64,000 nucleotides of DNA from Bacteroidota bacterium (lineage in GTDB: Bacteria > Bacteroidota > Bacteroidia > CAILMK01 > JAAYUY01): NCBI GenBank assembly GCA_016776505.1, contig JADHTG010000003.1:24334-88333 (forward strand), given 5' to 3'. Positions 9,484 to 18,450 of this stretch are shown in pieces; positions within the stretch are counted from its first letter, which is position 1, and every line of letters starts with the position of its first letter. The notes below the pieces were generated by a model, which saw nothing but the letters and a program-made list of their open reading frames with translations, was not told the DNA's origin and ran no database searches. The position numbers and the translations under genes are program-made.

Positions 9484-10455
9484 TTAAAATTTAATTTCTT
9501 TTTGAAATGAATCAGGCATATCGAACAAAGAACTGATCGATTCATGCTCATACACATTATGAATGCCCCTGGCAATCAAATTAGAGACCGACAGAATAGT
9601 AATTTTATCGGATTGTTTTGTCAAAGGGATTGTATCACAAACAACTACTTCATCCATATTTGAATTTTCCAGTTTTTCAAGTGCATTGCCGGAGAATACA
9701 GGATGTGTGGCAAATGCCCTGACACTTAAAGCTCCATCCCGAAGCATGACTTCAGAAGCTTTAATCAGTGTGTTTCCTGTATCAATCAGATCATCCACTA
9801 TGACCACATGGTTTCCTTTCACATCACCTATCACTCTTATTTCTTCAATTTCATTTGCCTGTTTTCGATGCTTGTCACAAATGACAATATCACAGTTCAG
9901 TTTGCTTGCAAATTCCCTGGCCCGTTTAGTCCCTCCAATGTCAGGAGATGCAATGACCAGGTTAGTGAGATTTAATTGTTTAATATATGGAACAAATATG
10001 ACAGAGGAATCTAGATGAACAACAGGGATGGTGAAAAAGCCCTGAATCTGTGCAGCATGTAAATCCATAGTGATCACCCTGCTGGCACCTGCAGTATAAA
10101 TCAGGTCAGCGATTAATTTGGCACCGATGGATACGCGGGGTTTGTCTTTTCTGTCTTGTCGGGCATAACCATAATAAGGAATCACCACATTAATATAATG
10201 TGCAGAGGCCCTTTTAGCAGCATCAATCATCAGCAAAAGCTCTATTAAATTTTCTGCCGGTGAAAAAGTAGACTGGATAATAAATACGTCACATCCACGA
10301 ATAGATTCATTAAAGCTGGGTTGCAATTCACCATCTTTGAATTTCAGCAAACTCACATCTCCGAGTTCGGTACCAAAACTATCAGCAATTTTATTTGAAA
10401 GATCAGTACTGGCCGTTCCGGAAAATATTTTTATCGGGTTAAATTTTGCTGGCAT
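9484..10455 (-). CDS. prs: Ribose-phosphate pyrophosphokinase (PRPP synthase)
   Basis: Makes PRPP from ribose 5-phosphate and ATP for nucleotide, His and Trp synthesis. The 323 residues match the family length. The ATP-site loop YYGYARQDRKDKPR, the metal-site segment VITMDLHAAQIQGFF, the flexible-loop region IGGTKRARE and the PRPP-binding loop VIVDDLIDTGNTL are all present. It is the first gene of prs-rplY-pth on the minus strand. The start MPAKFNPIKIFSG fits family members. Confidence 0.97.
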   Translation of the reverse strand: MPAKFNPIKIFSGTASTDLSNKIADSFGTELGDVSLLKFKDGELQPSFNESIRGCDVFIIQSTFSPAENLIELLLMIDAAKRASAHYINVVIPYYGYARQDRKDKPRVSIGAKLIADLIYTAGASRVITMDLHAAQIQGFFTIPVVHLDSSVIFVPYIKQLNLTNLVIASPDIGGTKRAREFASKLNCDIVICDKHRKQANEIEEIRVIGDVKGNHVVIVDDLIDTGNTLIKASEVMLRDGALSVRAFATHPVFSGNALEKLENSNMDEVVVCDTIPLTKQSDKITILSVSNLIARGIHNVYEHESISSLFDMPDSFQKEIKF

Positions 10456-10505
10456 CTTTAATAATATTTGTTATTTCCCCTTAACTCACTATTTTTTACG
10501 AGTTG

Positions 10506-10513
10506 CAAAATTA
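10506..10513 (-). promoter_or_regulatory. Candidate -7 box of the prs-rplY-pth operon
   Basis: Minus strand reads TAATTTTG, an exact TAnnTTTG match about 50 bp before the prs start. No good -33 element was seen. Confidence 0.4.
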
Positions 10514-10805
10514 AAAAAGAATATCCATTAATCTCCAGTCGCCAGAATAATTAATTATGAATGAAGCAGATGTGGAAATGCTCTCATTTATTTATTAATT
10601 GCAGCACTATTCTGCTAAGTGTTTTACACTACTATTCTTTTCAAAGAGAGTGTTTTGGTTTTTTCGTCCAAATAGTTCAATGTAATAATGTTTTTTCAAT
10701 TAGTGTGGTAAAAGCCAAGTCAATTTTTGTATTTATTGTGGCATGCAGGATTGCTCGGCATCATAAAGATATTTTGAATTAAATGGTAAGCTAACACTAA
10801 TCTAA
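10514..10805. other. Intergenic gap with no supported gene
   Basis: AT-rich stretch between prs (transcribed left) and the next minus-strand gene. It holds only a 73-codon plus-strand frame (10561-10782) with many Cys/Phe/Ile residues and no recognisable domain. No tRNA, hairpin or repeat was seen. Confidence 0.4.
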
Positions 10806-11807
10806 TCAAGGGTATTCAACGGTCTCGAAAAAGTCATCAACTATAGATGGTAAAGCATAAAACCCATTCGTACTTTGTAATTGACTGCCTTCTTGAGGAC
10901 CTTCTTCAACCACACCCAACAAGTTATAAATATTACCTACATCATCCTGAAAAATAGAAGGGAGATTAACAGCTGCATCTTCGACTAAAGTATAATTTCT
11001 AGCGGGATTGGAAATAAAAGAATTTAAGATGAAATTATTATTAAATCCTACAATGATAATTGATTTTGAGGTATTTATAGTCCCTTCATTGCTAAAATGA
11101 GAAAAATTAAATCCCAGGTATTTTTTTTTGAATGTACCCAGGGGGATGATATGTTCAATATTTTGATAGGAGTCAATATAGTCAATACAAATCTTTTCAG
11201 AAGAATCAGATGCCAATACCACTCTGGAACTGGGAAACATAGCAATTGCATCTTTCCATTCCATAATTAAGGTAGGCAAAGTTATCATATCTGTTTCAGT
11301 TGAATTAATAGTGATCGATTTTTGTAATATTTGAGAATAATAAATTCCACTATTTTCATCATATAATACTAAATTATCACGATATAAATACCCTGAGGCT
11401 CTTAATAATAGCTCACTATTGTGAAAGTTTCTATTAAAAGTAATAGTCGTTTTGGTTTTAGGACAATGGGTGACTGCTATCTTGGTTTGACCATAATTAA
11501 AATTAATTGCTTCATAAGTTTCTAAGTCTAAGAAAGGAAAAATAAAGTATTCATTTTCTACATACACAACCGCAACTGTTAAAGTTTCGCAATAATCTAC
11601 ATGTTCCTTATTAAAAATCCTTGTATTATTTGCTCCAACCAGTGGAAAAGGATTAAAACTTCCTGTAATAAAATTGTCATCTATGTCTGAAGTCCATATT
11701 GACAATTCTACATTATTTGGTAAAAATATACGAGAATTGTCATCTTCACAACTAAAAAACAATAGGGTTAAAATAAAAAAAATGCCGTATTTAAAATTGT
11801 TATGCAT
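10806..11807 (-). CDS. Lipoprotein of unknown family
   Basis: A 333-residue protein not assigned to any family. A basic N-terminus and hydrophobic stretch (YGIFFILTLLFFSC) end in a lipobox-like LFFSC with Cys at about residue 20, followed by Glu-Asp-Asp-Asn, so lipid attachment is likely. An acidic run after the Cys resembles the surface-lipoprotein export signal described in Bacteroidota; that is an inference. The rest is beta-rich, with alternating hydrophobic strands, a Cys pair at about residues 68 and 114, and no membrane helix. The codon use is AT-richer than its neighbours. It is monocistronic between two intergenic gaps. Confidence 0.7.
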   Translation of the reverse strand: MHNNFKYGIFFILTLLFFSCEDDNSRIFLPNNVELSIWTSDIDDNFITGSFNPFPLVGANNTRIFNKEHVDYCETLTVAVVYVENEYFIFPFLDLETYEAINFNYGQTKIAVTHCPKTKTTITFNRNFHNSELLLRASGYLYRDNLVLYDENSGIYYSQILQKSITINSTETDMITLPTLIMEWKDAIAMFPSSRVVLASDSSEKICIDYIDSYQNIEHIIPLGTFKKKYLGFNFSHFSNEGTINTSKSIIIVGFNNNFILNSFISNPARNYTLVEDAAVNLPSIFQDDVGNIYNLLGVVEEGPQEGSQLQSTNGFYALPSIVDDFFETVEYP

Positions 11808-12050
11808 GATTTAGAAAGCTTATTATTATATACCTTTAGACGAGCAAATTGCAAAATTCTTACAGGGAAATGAACAATTAAGCGTTTTTAGCATTAATTT
11901 ATTTCCTTTTCATTCTTAATTAACTTCAACAATGGTATTTTACCAGTCTATGAACTCAAAGAAAGAGGAATTGATTGCAGGCTTATGTAAATTGTTTAAC
12001 TGTTGAAATTGGCAAAAGATTTGAAGATAAAAGGTCTGTCTGGTATTAAC

Positions 12051-12058
12051 TAAATTTG
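12051..12058 (+). promoter_or_regulatory. Candidate -7 box for the gene at 12075
   Basis: TAAATTTG, an exact TAnnTTTG match 17 bp before the ATG, implying a very short leader. No -33 TTTG at normal spacing was seen. Confidence 0.4.
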
Positions 12059-12074
12059 CAATTCAAATCATCCT

Positions 12075-13337
12075 ATGCTAAAACGGTTTATTTTTATTTT
12101 TATCCTGCTGGTCAGCTTTCATATGGCCAGGGCAGCTTATATTTTCATTCCAATGGATGAAAAGCAAACAGACCATCTGAAAGCTTATGGTATGACTTAT
12201 TGGGTGATAAGCACAGGGATTCCAGCTGACTGGTTATTGAATTTCCGGGGAGGTAGTTTTGCTTTTCCTTTTACTGATATCTTTGAGAAAGAATGTCGAC
12301 TCAGGGCGGTTTCTTACCAGGTTATTGCTGATGTACAATACCAGAAAATTAAAAATGAGATTGCTAATCCAGAAGTAAACCAGGAAGTAGTGAAACTGGA
12401 GAAAGCACCTAAAATTGCCGTTTATTCTCCCAAAACAAAACAGCCATGGGATGATGCTGTTACCCTGGTTTTAACTTATGCTGAAATTCCATATGATGTC
12501 ATTTATGATGACGAAGTACTCCAGAATAAATTGCATTTATACGACTGGCTTCATCTTCACCATGAAGATTTTTCTGGTCAGAGCGGTAAGTTTTGGGCAA
12601 GTCACAGGCACCAACCCTGGTATATGGAGGAACAAAGGGAAAACAAGGAAATTGCTGAAAGATGGGGATATAATAAAATATCTCAACTTAAGCTGGCTGT
12701 TGCTAAAAAAATCAAGGAATATGTTGTTGGAGGAGGTTATTTATTTGCCATGTGCGCAGCAGCTGACACCTATGATATTGCATTAGCTGCCGATGGTGTC
12801 GACATTTGCTCACGTGAGTTTGATGGCGATCCGATGGATCCACGAGCCCAGCAGAAGCTTAATTTCGAAAACACTTTTGCCTTTCAGAATTTTACACTGG
12901 AAAGGTCTCCCATGGTTTACGAATTTTCAAGTATTGATGCAACTAAGGATCATGGCATTCTTCATGAGCAAACGGACCTGTTTACTCTCTTTGAGTTCTC
13001 CGCCAAATGGGATATAATTCCCACCATGCTTTGTCAGAATCATACCAGGGTAGTTAAAGGTTTTATGGGACAAACTACTGCATTCCGGTCAAAATTCCTG
13101 AAACCTGAAGTATTGGTTTTGGGCGAAAATAAAGCATTGGGTGAAGCCCGTTTAATTCATGGAACCTATGGTAAGGGAATGTGGACCTTTTATGGTGGCC
13201 ATGATCCGGAGGATTACCAGCATATTGTAGGAGAACCACCCACTGAATTATCATTATATCCTAACTCTCCGGGTTACCGATTGATTCTAAACAATGTGTT
13301 GTTTCCGGCTGCTAAAAAGAAGAAGCAGAAGACTTGA
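12075..13337 (+). CDS. Conserved secreted protein with amidotransferase-like region (often labelled asparagine synthetase B)
   Basis: A 420-residue protein with an N-terminal signal peptide (FIFIFILLVSFHMARA) and a mature start at AYIFIPMDEKQ. It belongs to a conserved Bacteroidota family frequently labelled 'asparagine synthetase B' in databases. I see neither the N-terminal catalytic Cys of AsnB nor its ATP-pyrophosphatase loop SGGxDS. The middle has VAVYSP-like and VTLVLTYAEIPYDVIYD strands, LHLHHEDFSGQ, then VGGGYLFAMCAAADTYDIAL. The last looks like a class I glutamine-amidotransferase nucleophile elbow with Cys after GGGYLFAM. The C-terminus has GKGMWTFYGGHDPEDYQH, another amidotransferase-like His block. 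The activity is unknown; a periplasmic hydrolase-fold role is inference. Confidence 0.75.
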   Translation: MLKRFIFIFILLVSFHMARAAYIFIPMDEKQTDHLKAYGMTYWVISTGIPADWLLNFRGGSFAFPFTDIFEKECRLRAVSYQVIADVQYQKIKNEIANPEVNQEVVKLEKAPKIAVYSPKTKQPWDDAVTLVLTYAEIPYDVIYDDEVLQNKLHLYDWLHLHHEDFSGQSGKFWASHRHQPWYMEEQRENKEIAERWGYNKISQLKLAVAKKIKEYVVGGGYLFAMCAAADTYDIALAADGVDICSREFDGDPMDPRAQQKLNFENTFAFQNFTLERSPMVYEFSSIDATKDHGILHEQTDLFTLFEFSAKWDIIPTMLCQNHTRVVKGFMGQTTAFRSKFLKPEVLVLGENKALGEARLIHGTYGKGMWTFYGGHDPEDYQHIVGEPPTELSLYPNSPGYRLILNNVLFPAAKKKKQKT

Positions 13338-13353
13338 GAATTAGATAATTAAC

Positions 13354-14016
13354 TCATTTACGAATTGTCAAATTAAGGGAGTTATTTGCTGTTTTCACTA
13401 ATTCCAATCCCCCTTCTTTTTTGATCCCGGCAAATCCTCCTTCTGCATGATACAAATTGTGTTTGCCATTGATTTTTAAATAGGAAATAAGACTCATGGA
13501 TAATCTGCCATCTTCACAAACAATAGCGCAAAAATCCCTGTTGTCAATAGCCGAATAATCTGAGATCAACACATCTGCCCTGATGTTTTCAGATGGTTCT
13601 ATATGTCCCTGGTCAAAGGCCGATTTCAACCGTATATCATACACATAGAGACCTCCATGTATCAATTCTATAGCCAACTCGTCAGCCAATACTGAAATCA
13701 CCACATCTATTTTTTGTCCTGCAGCTATCCAAGCATCTATTCCCCCTTCCAGGTATCCTTTGACATTCTGATAACCCTTTTTTTCAAGTTGATAAATGGC
13801 TTCTTCTTCCTCTCCGTTTTCCGTGATAATGAGGAGGCCAATATCCTTAAATATAAACTTTTTTGCATGTTTTTCAAAACTCTCATCCAAAACCAAATTC
13901 AAAGATTTAGGGATATGTGATAATGCAAAAAAATCAGGTTTTCTTAAGTCCAGCAGCCGAAACCCTTTTTCCATTTGAGCAATAACATCCTGAACACTTA
14001 ATCGCAAATCTGACAT
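13354..14016 (-). CDS. Tandem rhodanese-domain protein, first domain lacking the catalytic Cys
   Basis: Cytoplasmic 220-residue protein made of two rhodanese folds. Domain 1 (about 5-100) has VLDLRKPDFFALSHIPKSLN-like features (LLDLRKPDFF, SHIPKSLNL), but the loop that normally carries the sulphur-accepting Cys reads ITENGEE. Domain 2 (about 105-205) has YVYDIRLKSAFDQGHI and Cys167 in CEDGRLS at the loop position, so it may be active. The layout resembles the C-terminal half of metallo-beta-lactamase/rhodanese fusions involved in persulfide handling, without the lactamase part. Its ATG overlaps the tsaB stop codon by one base (TAATG), so the two are co-translated. Confidence 0.8.
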   Translation of the reverse strand: MSDLRLSVQDVIAQMEKGFRLLDLRKPDFFALSHIPKSLNLVLDESFEKHAKKFIFKDIGLLIITENGEEEEAIYQLEKKGYQNVKGYLEGGIDAWIAAGQKIDVVISVLADELAIELIHGGLYVYDIRLKSAFDQGHIEPSENIRADVLISDYSAIDNRDFCAIVCEDGRLSMSLISYLKINGKHNLYHAEGGFAGIKKEGGLELVKTANNSLNLTIRK

Positions 14017-14726
14017 TAATCTGTTTTTAAGATCTTCTTGATTTTTAATGATCCTTTCTTCGCCTTGAAATCTCTTAAATAATAGGGTTCAAAACTTTCA
14101 AGTAGCTCAAAGTCCTTATTTTGATACTTTTCCCATGATAATGAGATTAGGTTACGTGCATCGGGCAATATATTCGAAAGCATTTTTACATTCACCTGAT
14201 TATTATAATCAGCAGTCCATTTATCAACTCCGTCACCCACAAATATCAATGTATTGCTTTGGTGAAATGCTTTTAGTTTTCCTGGTTCCAGCAAACCCAC
14301 CTGTGGTGCTAATAACACTTTGTTATTTTTATCGTAAACAGCATAATACACTTCGTTATTTCTTGCATCTAAAAGTGAACAAATATTTTCATCAGCCAAT
14401 TCAGTATTCCTTTTTAAGGCAGACACAAGAGATTGAAGGGTATTTATACCCATCAAAGGTTTTTGAATCCCATAACATATCCCTTTTGCGAGGGATACAC
14501 CAATCCTTAAACCGGTAAATGATCCAGGCCCTTTGCTTACTGAAACCGCAGCTAAATTAGAATAAGATATGGATGATCTTTTCATTAATTCATCCATAAT
14601 GGTGGTGAGCTTGGCAGAATGAATGTTTTTTTCATAAAGGGTCACATAATCAATCAGCTGATTTTTCTCACTCAGTGCAACAGAACAAATATCTGTAGCT
14701 GTTTCAATATGCAAAATCCAATTCAC
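14016..14726 (-). CDS. tsaB: tRNA threonylcarbamoyladenosine biosynthesis protein TsaB
   Basis: Partner of TsaD in adding the threonylcarbamoyl group to A37 of ANN-decoding tRNAs. The 236 residues are the typical length. ILHIETATDICSVAL and the conserved VSKGPGSFTGLRIGVSLAKG block identify the family, followed by LLDARNNEVYYA. TsaB lacks the metal-binding His pair of TsaD, as here. It overlaps the rhodanese gene by one base and is preceded by a minus-strand TATCTTTG box 5 bp upstream, which implies a very short leader. Confidence 0.93.
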   Translation of the reverse strand: MNWILHIETATDICSVALSEKNQLIDYVTLYEKNIHSAKLTTIMDELMKRSSISYSNLAAVSVSKGPGSFTGLRIGVSLAKGICYGIQKPLMGINTLQSLVSALKRNTELADENICSLLDARNNEVYYAVYDKNNKVLLAPQVGLLEPGKLKAFHQSNTLIFVGDGVDKWTADYNNQVNVKMLSNILPDARNLISLSWEKYQNKDFELLESFEPYYLRDFKAKKGSLKIKKILKTD

Positions 14727-14730
14727 AGGA

Positions 14731-14738
14731 CAAAGATA
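14731..14738 (-). promoter_or_regulatory. Candidate -7 box of tsaB
   Basis: Minus strand reads TATCTTTG, an exact TAnnTTTG match just before the tsaB ATG. A leaderless or near-leaderless mRNA would follow if it is used. Confidence 0.35.
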
Positions 14739-14757
14739 ATTATATGAAGTGAACAGA

Positions 14758-15573
14758 TTATATAATCGTGGAGAACATCCTGATAGTTACTACAATAAGA
14801 ATAGTAATAAAAAGGATGCGAATAAAGGTATCTGAAAAAAGTCTTGAAAGTTTAACTCCAAGTGGAGCCATAATCATCACACCTGCCACCATGGGAAGCG
14901 TAATTTGAGGATAAAGATAACCGAAAGCATTAACAGAAGCTTCAGTATCCGTCAGGCTATAGATTAATACAGCCACCAAAGACATAAAAGGCATTACTCC
15001 CAACGAGATGGAGGTTGCTTTTTTAATTTTTAACTTAAAAATATCTGATAATACGGGAACGGTTACAACGCCTCCCCCCAAGCCGGATAAAGCTGAAAAT
15101 ATCCCCATCAGTAATCCCGTTGCAGGATATATTTTATCAGGAATCTGATCTTTGAAAGAGCTGTTTTTTCTACGAAGTGTCAACAACATTTTAATTATCA
15201 AAAGAACCAGAATGCTTACAAAAACAAGGGTGAATTTTTGCTTTGTATACCAATCCCTCTGGGTAATTAAAAGAGCCAATGTGGAAGAAGCTAAAACAGC
15301 TGTCACGGTAGTTAGTAAAACTTCTTTAAGATGGTAGTTTTTGCTCCTGAACTGCTGAATGGATCCGAATACACTGGCAAAGAATATGGCAAAAAATGAA
15401 TTGGACAAAATAAAACGCACTTGATCGATATGATCTGTCATTCCAAGCTTTTCCAGGTAAAAAGAAAGAATAAAAACATAAATAACACCTCCTCCAACCC
15501 CTAATAAACCTGCAATTATTCCGCCTACACATCCTGTTGCGAACAGCACTATGATATCCAATAAATCGATCAT
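14758..15573 (-). CDS. TauE/SafE (TSUP) family permease
   Basis: Integral membrane protein of 271 residues with about eight hydrophobic helices in two similar halves, as expected for TSUP permeases of sulphur or organic anions. Each half begins with a Gly/Pro-rich signature: GGIIAGLLGVGGGVIYV near residue 20 and MGIFSALSGLGGGVVTVP near residue 155. The substrate cannot be read from the sequence. The rhodanese gene two genes downstream makes a sulphur-compound substrate conceivable, but that is inference. The S41 peptidase gene lies 61 bp upstream on the same strand. Confidence 0.9.
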   Translation of the reverse strand: MIDLLDIIVLFATGCVGGIIAGLLGVGGGVIYVFILSFYLEKLGMTDHIDQVRFILSNSFFAIFFASVFGSIQQFRSKNYHLKEVLLTTVTAVLASSTLALLITQRDWYTKQKFTLVFVSILVLLIIKMLLTLRRKNSSFKDQIPDKIYPATGLLMGIFSALSGLGGGVVTVPVLSDIFKLKIKKATSISLGVMPFMSLVAVLIYSLTDTEASVNAFGYLYPQITLPMVAGVMIMAPLGVKLSRLFSDTFIRILFITILIVVTIRMFSTII

Positions 15574-15634
15574 GGGAATCCTTTAAGATTCACGAAGATA
15601 ATAGAATATAAAAGGGAAAGGAGGTAAAATGCAA

Positions 15635-17338
15635 TTATTGTTTGGGGCTCAAAATGGCTTTGTATTTTTCAGGATTTTGTAAAACATCTAAAGCCTCTTT
15701 CACTTCTATGTCTTTGGCTAAAGAAGCCTGTATTCTTCCATTCTGAAAATAGTAGCGGCTGACTATTTCATTTTCCAGGTAACGGCTGATGTCTTTCTTG
15801 TATTTCAATACTTCATTTCTTTTCTGCTCTTCAATTGTTTCAAGCATTGTGTTGTATGTTTCTTCAATGGCTTCAAAGTAATCATCCTTTTCCGCTTTTG
15901 TCTTGAAATTTTCTAGTGCTTTTTCAGATGGATTTTTATAATCCAGGTTTTTACCAGCAATGAAGTCAACGAAGTTTGTGTACTCTTCATCACTTAGTCT
16001 AAACTTGCTGGCAGACGGAATTTCAGGATGAGTCAAATAATAATTGGTGGCAAAATCAAATGCTAAATAATCTTCCATAATATTCTGCATAATGACTCTT
16101 TGTTTATTGCTTTCTGTGACGATATCCGGTAAGATCCCTTTGCCATCATACACGATTCTGCCCTTTTTTGTTTTAAAAGCAGTAACTAGAGAATCGGCCA
16201 TTTTGATTGCTAATCCATTATTGTCTTTATGGGAATAGTCGATTTCCTGTATACATCTTCCACTTGGAATATAGTATTTAGAAGTGGTGACTTTTAGCTG
16301 TGAATTGTAATTCAGAGAACGTGTTGTTTGAACAAGACCTTTTCCCAGTGTGCGTTCACCAATAATAACAGCCCTGTCAAGATCCTGTAATGCTCCTGAA
16401 ACAATTTCTGAAGCGGAAGCAGAGCCCCCGTTTGTTAACACTACCAATGGCAAGTCAGGTGCAACAGGATTTTCAGAAGTTCTGTATTCTTTGTTCCAAC
16501 TATCCACTTTTCCACGGGTGCTCACCACCATTTCTCCTTTTTTCACAAATAAACCCACTATTTTAACAGATTCGATAAGCAAGCCCCCCGGATTAGATCT
16601 TAAATCCAATACAAGACCATTCAGTTGATTTTCATTTTGGAGGTCCTGAAGAGCCTTTCTTACATCATCAGCAGCATTTTGCTTGAAGCCACTTAAGTAG
16701 ATGTACCCTATATCATGATTCAACATGCCGGAATAAGACACATTATTGATCTGTATTTTCTCCCGTTTTATATGGACGACCACTTCATCGTTCTCCCCGG
16801 GCCTGTCGAAAGTGACTTCCACCTCAGTGCCGGGTTGTCCTTTTAGCAAATTGCTCACTTCATCCGTACTCATTCCCTTTCCGGTTTTTTCGTCAATCTT
16901 CATTATCATATCGCCGGCTCTTATTCCATATTTATGTGCGGGAAAGCCCTCATATGGTTCAGTAATTATCACGTAATCTCCCTTTTTTCCAATCCGGGCA
17001 CCAATTCCGCCATAATTGCCTGTAGTCATAAATCTAAAATCTTCATAATCAGATTCAGGGAAAAACACTGTATAAGGATCCAGTGATTTTAACATAGACT
17101 TGATTGATAGCTGTATTAATTCGGCAGGATTTAATTCATCCACATAGTAGGTATTCAATTCCTTGAACAGGTCTACGTATATCTCAAGATTTTTCGAAAT
17201 CTCAAATTGATTATCATATTCCTTTTTTAATTCAGATTTGTTATCTGCTTTAAGCTGAGTAATTTGTGCGTTGCTGGTTGAAGCGAGTAAAGCAATTAAA
17301 AGAAGAAGAATAGACAAAGATTTGATAAACCGTTTCAT
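15635..17338 (-). CDS. S41 family C-terminal processing peptidase
   Basis: Periplasmic serine protease of the CtpA/Prc type, 567 residues. It has a signal peptide (LSILLLLIALLASTSNA), a PDZ domain (about 95-185: GGIGARIGKKGDYVIITEP, AHKYGIRAGDMIMKIDEKTG) and the tail-specific protease fold. The catalytic dyad is visible: Ser308 in SASEIVSGALQD and Lys333 in GERTLGKGLVQT, spaced 25 residues apart as in characterised members. A C-terminal extension of about 180 residues is mostly helical and charged. Members trim C-termini of exported proteins; the target here is unknown. Confidence 0.94.
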   Translation of the reverse strand: MKRFIKSLSILLLLIALLASTSNAQITQLKADNKSELKKEYDNQFEISKNLEIYVDLFKELNTYYVDELNPAELIQLSIKSMLKSLDPYTVFFPESDYEDFRFMTTGNYGGIGARIGKKGDYVIITEPYEGFPAHKYGIRAGDMIMKIDEKTGKGMSTDEVSNLLKGQPGTEVEVTFDRPGENDEVVVHIKREKIQINNVSYSGMLNHDIGYIYLSGFKQNAADDVRKALQDLQNENQLNGLVLDLRSNPGGLLIESVKIVGLFVKKGEMVVSTRGKVDSWNKEYRTSENPVAPDLPLVVLTNGGSASASEIVSGALQDLDRAVIIGERTLGKGLVQTTRSLNYNSQLKVTTSKYYIPSGRCIQEIDYSHKDNNGLAIKMADSLVTAFKTKKGRIVYDGKGILPDIVTESNKQRVIMQNIMEDYLAFDFATNYYLTHPEIPSASKFRLSDEEYTNFVDFIAGKNLDYKNPSEKALENFKTKAEKDDYFEAIEETYNTMLETIEEQKRNEVLKYKKDISRYLENEIVSRYYFQNGRIQASLAKDIEVKEALDVLQNPEKYKAILSPKQ

Positions 17339-17412
17339 GATATGTTGAATTTAATTTTCAATTAAAATGAAAATGAAATATTAATAGTACTTAAACAGCC
17401 ACAATAATAATG

Positions 17413-17420
17413 CAAAAATA
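17413..17420 (-). promoter_or_regulatory. Candidate -7 box upstream of the S41 peptidase
   Basis: Minus strand reads TATTTTTG, a TAnnTTTG match about 75 bp before the start codon and just past the yidD stop. There is no clear -33 element. Confidence 0.3.
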
Positions 17421-17435
17421 ATACAAGCAGTATAA

Positions 17436-17693
17436 TCAGGGAACAGGATCATGTCCACTACCTCCCCACCAGGGATTGCAGGAAAAGATTCGTTTTAGGG
17501 ACAGCCACCCCCCATAAAACACTCCATGCTTTTTTACTGCCTCGAGGCTATATTCTGAACAAGTGGGTGTATAGCGACAACTACTTGGAAATAAAGGCGA
17601 AATCAATAGTTGATAAATCTTTACAAGCAGGATAAATATCCACTTCAAAGGCAGGCTAAACCATTTTAATAAGTTTTTCAATAATTTTTCCAA
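17436..17693 (-). CDS. yidD: Membrane protein insertion efficiency factor YidD
   Basis: An 85-residue YidD family protein, which in other bacteria assists YidC-dependent membrane insertion. An amphipathic/hydrophobic N-terminus leads into the family core [20 protein letters not shown], then [12 protein letters not shown] and [18 protein letters not shown]. The three conserved Cys are present. Its ATG lies 38 bp inside the end of rnpA, so it is translationally linked; rpmH-rnpA-yidD is a widely conserved order. yidC, often next, is not in the window. Confidence 0.95.
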   Translation of the reverse strand: MEKLLKNLLKWFSLPLKWIFILLVKIYQLLISPLFPSSCRYTPTCSEYSLEAVKKHGVFYGGWLSLKRIFSCNPWWGGSGHDPVP

Positions 17694-18048
17694 TTGAATC
17701 TTCCAGTTTATTGAATGGAACCATTTCTTTGCTCACGAAGAGAAAGATGATGGCAATTTGCTTGTTTTGAATCTTGAGATGATCATAGAGATGAGACTTT
17801 CTCTGCCGGTATATTTCTCGTATTTGCCTTTTGATACGATTTCTATTAATGGCCTTTTTTTGCATTCTCTTGCCAACAGAAATCATTATTTGAGCCGGGT
17901 AATGAGTATCCAGCTCCTGTTCTTTCCAAATACAAAGCAGGGGGTATTCTGTAAATTTTGAATTATTCTTACCGTGAATTAATTGGTCAACTATACTTTT
18001 TTTGCAAAGTTTTTCTTTTTTGGTAAAGGTATTTCTTTGCATTATCAT
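17656..18048 (-). CDS. rnpA: Ribonuclease P protein component
   Basis: Protein subunit of RNase P, which matures tRNA 5' ends. The 130 residues include the [20 protein letters not shown]-terminal block, the basic [23 protein letters not shown] motif and a late hydrophobic [12 protein letters not shown] strand. The start may be the first or third residue (both Met). It follows rpmH by 35 bp and overlaps yidD by 38 bp. Confidence 0.93.
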   Translation of the reverse strand: MIMQRNTFTKKEKLCKKSIVDQLIHGKNNSKFTEYPLLCIWKEQELDTHYPAQIMISVGKRMQKKAINRNRIKRQIREIYRQRKSHLYDHLKIQNKQIAIIFLFVSKEMVPFNKLEDSIGKIIEKLIKMV

Positions 18049-18083
18049 GAACGATGTTCATCATAAGTAGAAAGAATTGATTC

Positions 18084-18242
18084 TTAATTCTTTCCCCTGA
18101 CTTCGTCAGAAATACTCAATTTCTTCCTTCCTTTGGCTCTTCTCCTGGCCAGAATCGCTCTTCCACCAACACTTAGCATTCTTTCTCTGAACCCATGCTT
18201 GTTTTTTCTCTTCCTGACGGATGGTTGAAATGTCCTCTTCAT
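18084..18242 (-). CDS. rpmH: 50S ribosomal protein L34
   Basis: A 52-residue, strongly basic ribosomal protein with the invariant start [19 protein letters not shown] and the core [14 protein letters not shown]. An in-frame ATG ten codons upstream (18272) is not used in my view, because a TAnnTTTG box (18270-18277, minus strand) overlaps it and all family members start at MKRT. It is the first gene of rpmH-rnpA-yidD. Confidence 0.97.
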   Translation of the reverse strand: MKRTFQPSVRKRKNKHGFRERMLSVGGRAILARRRAKGRKKLSISDEVRGKN

Positions 18243-18269
18243 AACAAAATCCTTATAAAAAATGAGTTG

Positions 18270-18277
18270 CAAATGTA
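18270..18277 (-). promoter_or_regulatory. Candidate -7 box of the rpmH-rnpA-yidD operon
   Basis: Minus strand reads TACATTTG, an exact TAnnTTTG match 27 bp before the L34 ATG. It supports the short L34 start. Confidence 0.45.
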
Positions 18278-18400
18278 CATTAATATTTCAATATAAAACC
18301 ATGCATTTTGATTATTAATCTTGTACAAATCGATGTTCGATATTAGATAAAGCATTGTTCAAAAAATAACAATACATATAGCCAGTCATTAATTATTTTA

Positions 18401-18408
18401 TATATTTG
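18401..18408 (+). promoter_or_regulatory. Candidate -7 box for the gene at 18451
   Basis: TATATTTG, an exact TAnnTTTG match. It overlaps the TTG at 18406 that opens the longest frame, so translation must start downstream, at the ATG pair at 18451/18454. Confidence 0.45.
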
Positions 18409-18450
18409 AGAGGGATAAATAAAGTTTCGAAACTTATAAAAACACAAGTT

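Noticed and set aside
10561..10782. 73-codon plus-strand open frame in the gap after prs
   Set aside because: No domain, signal or good upstream context; composition looks like AT-rich non-coding DNA.
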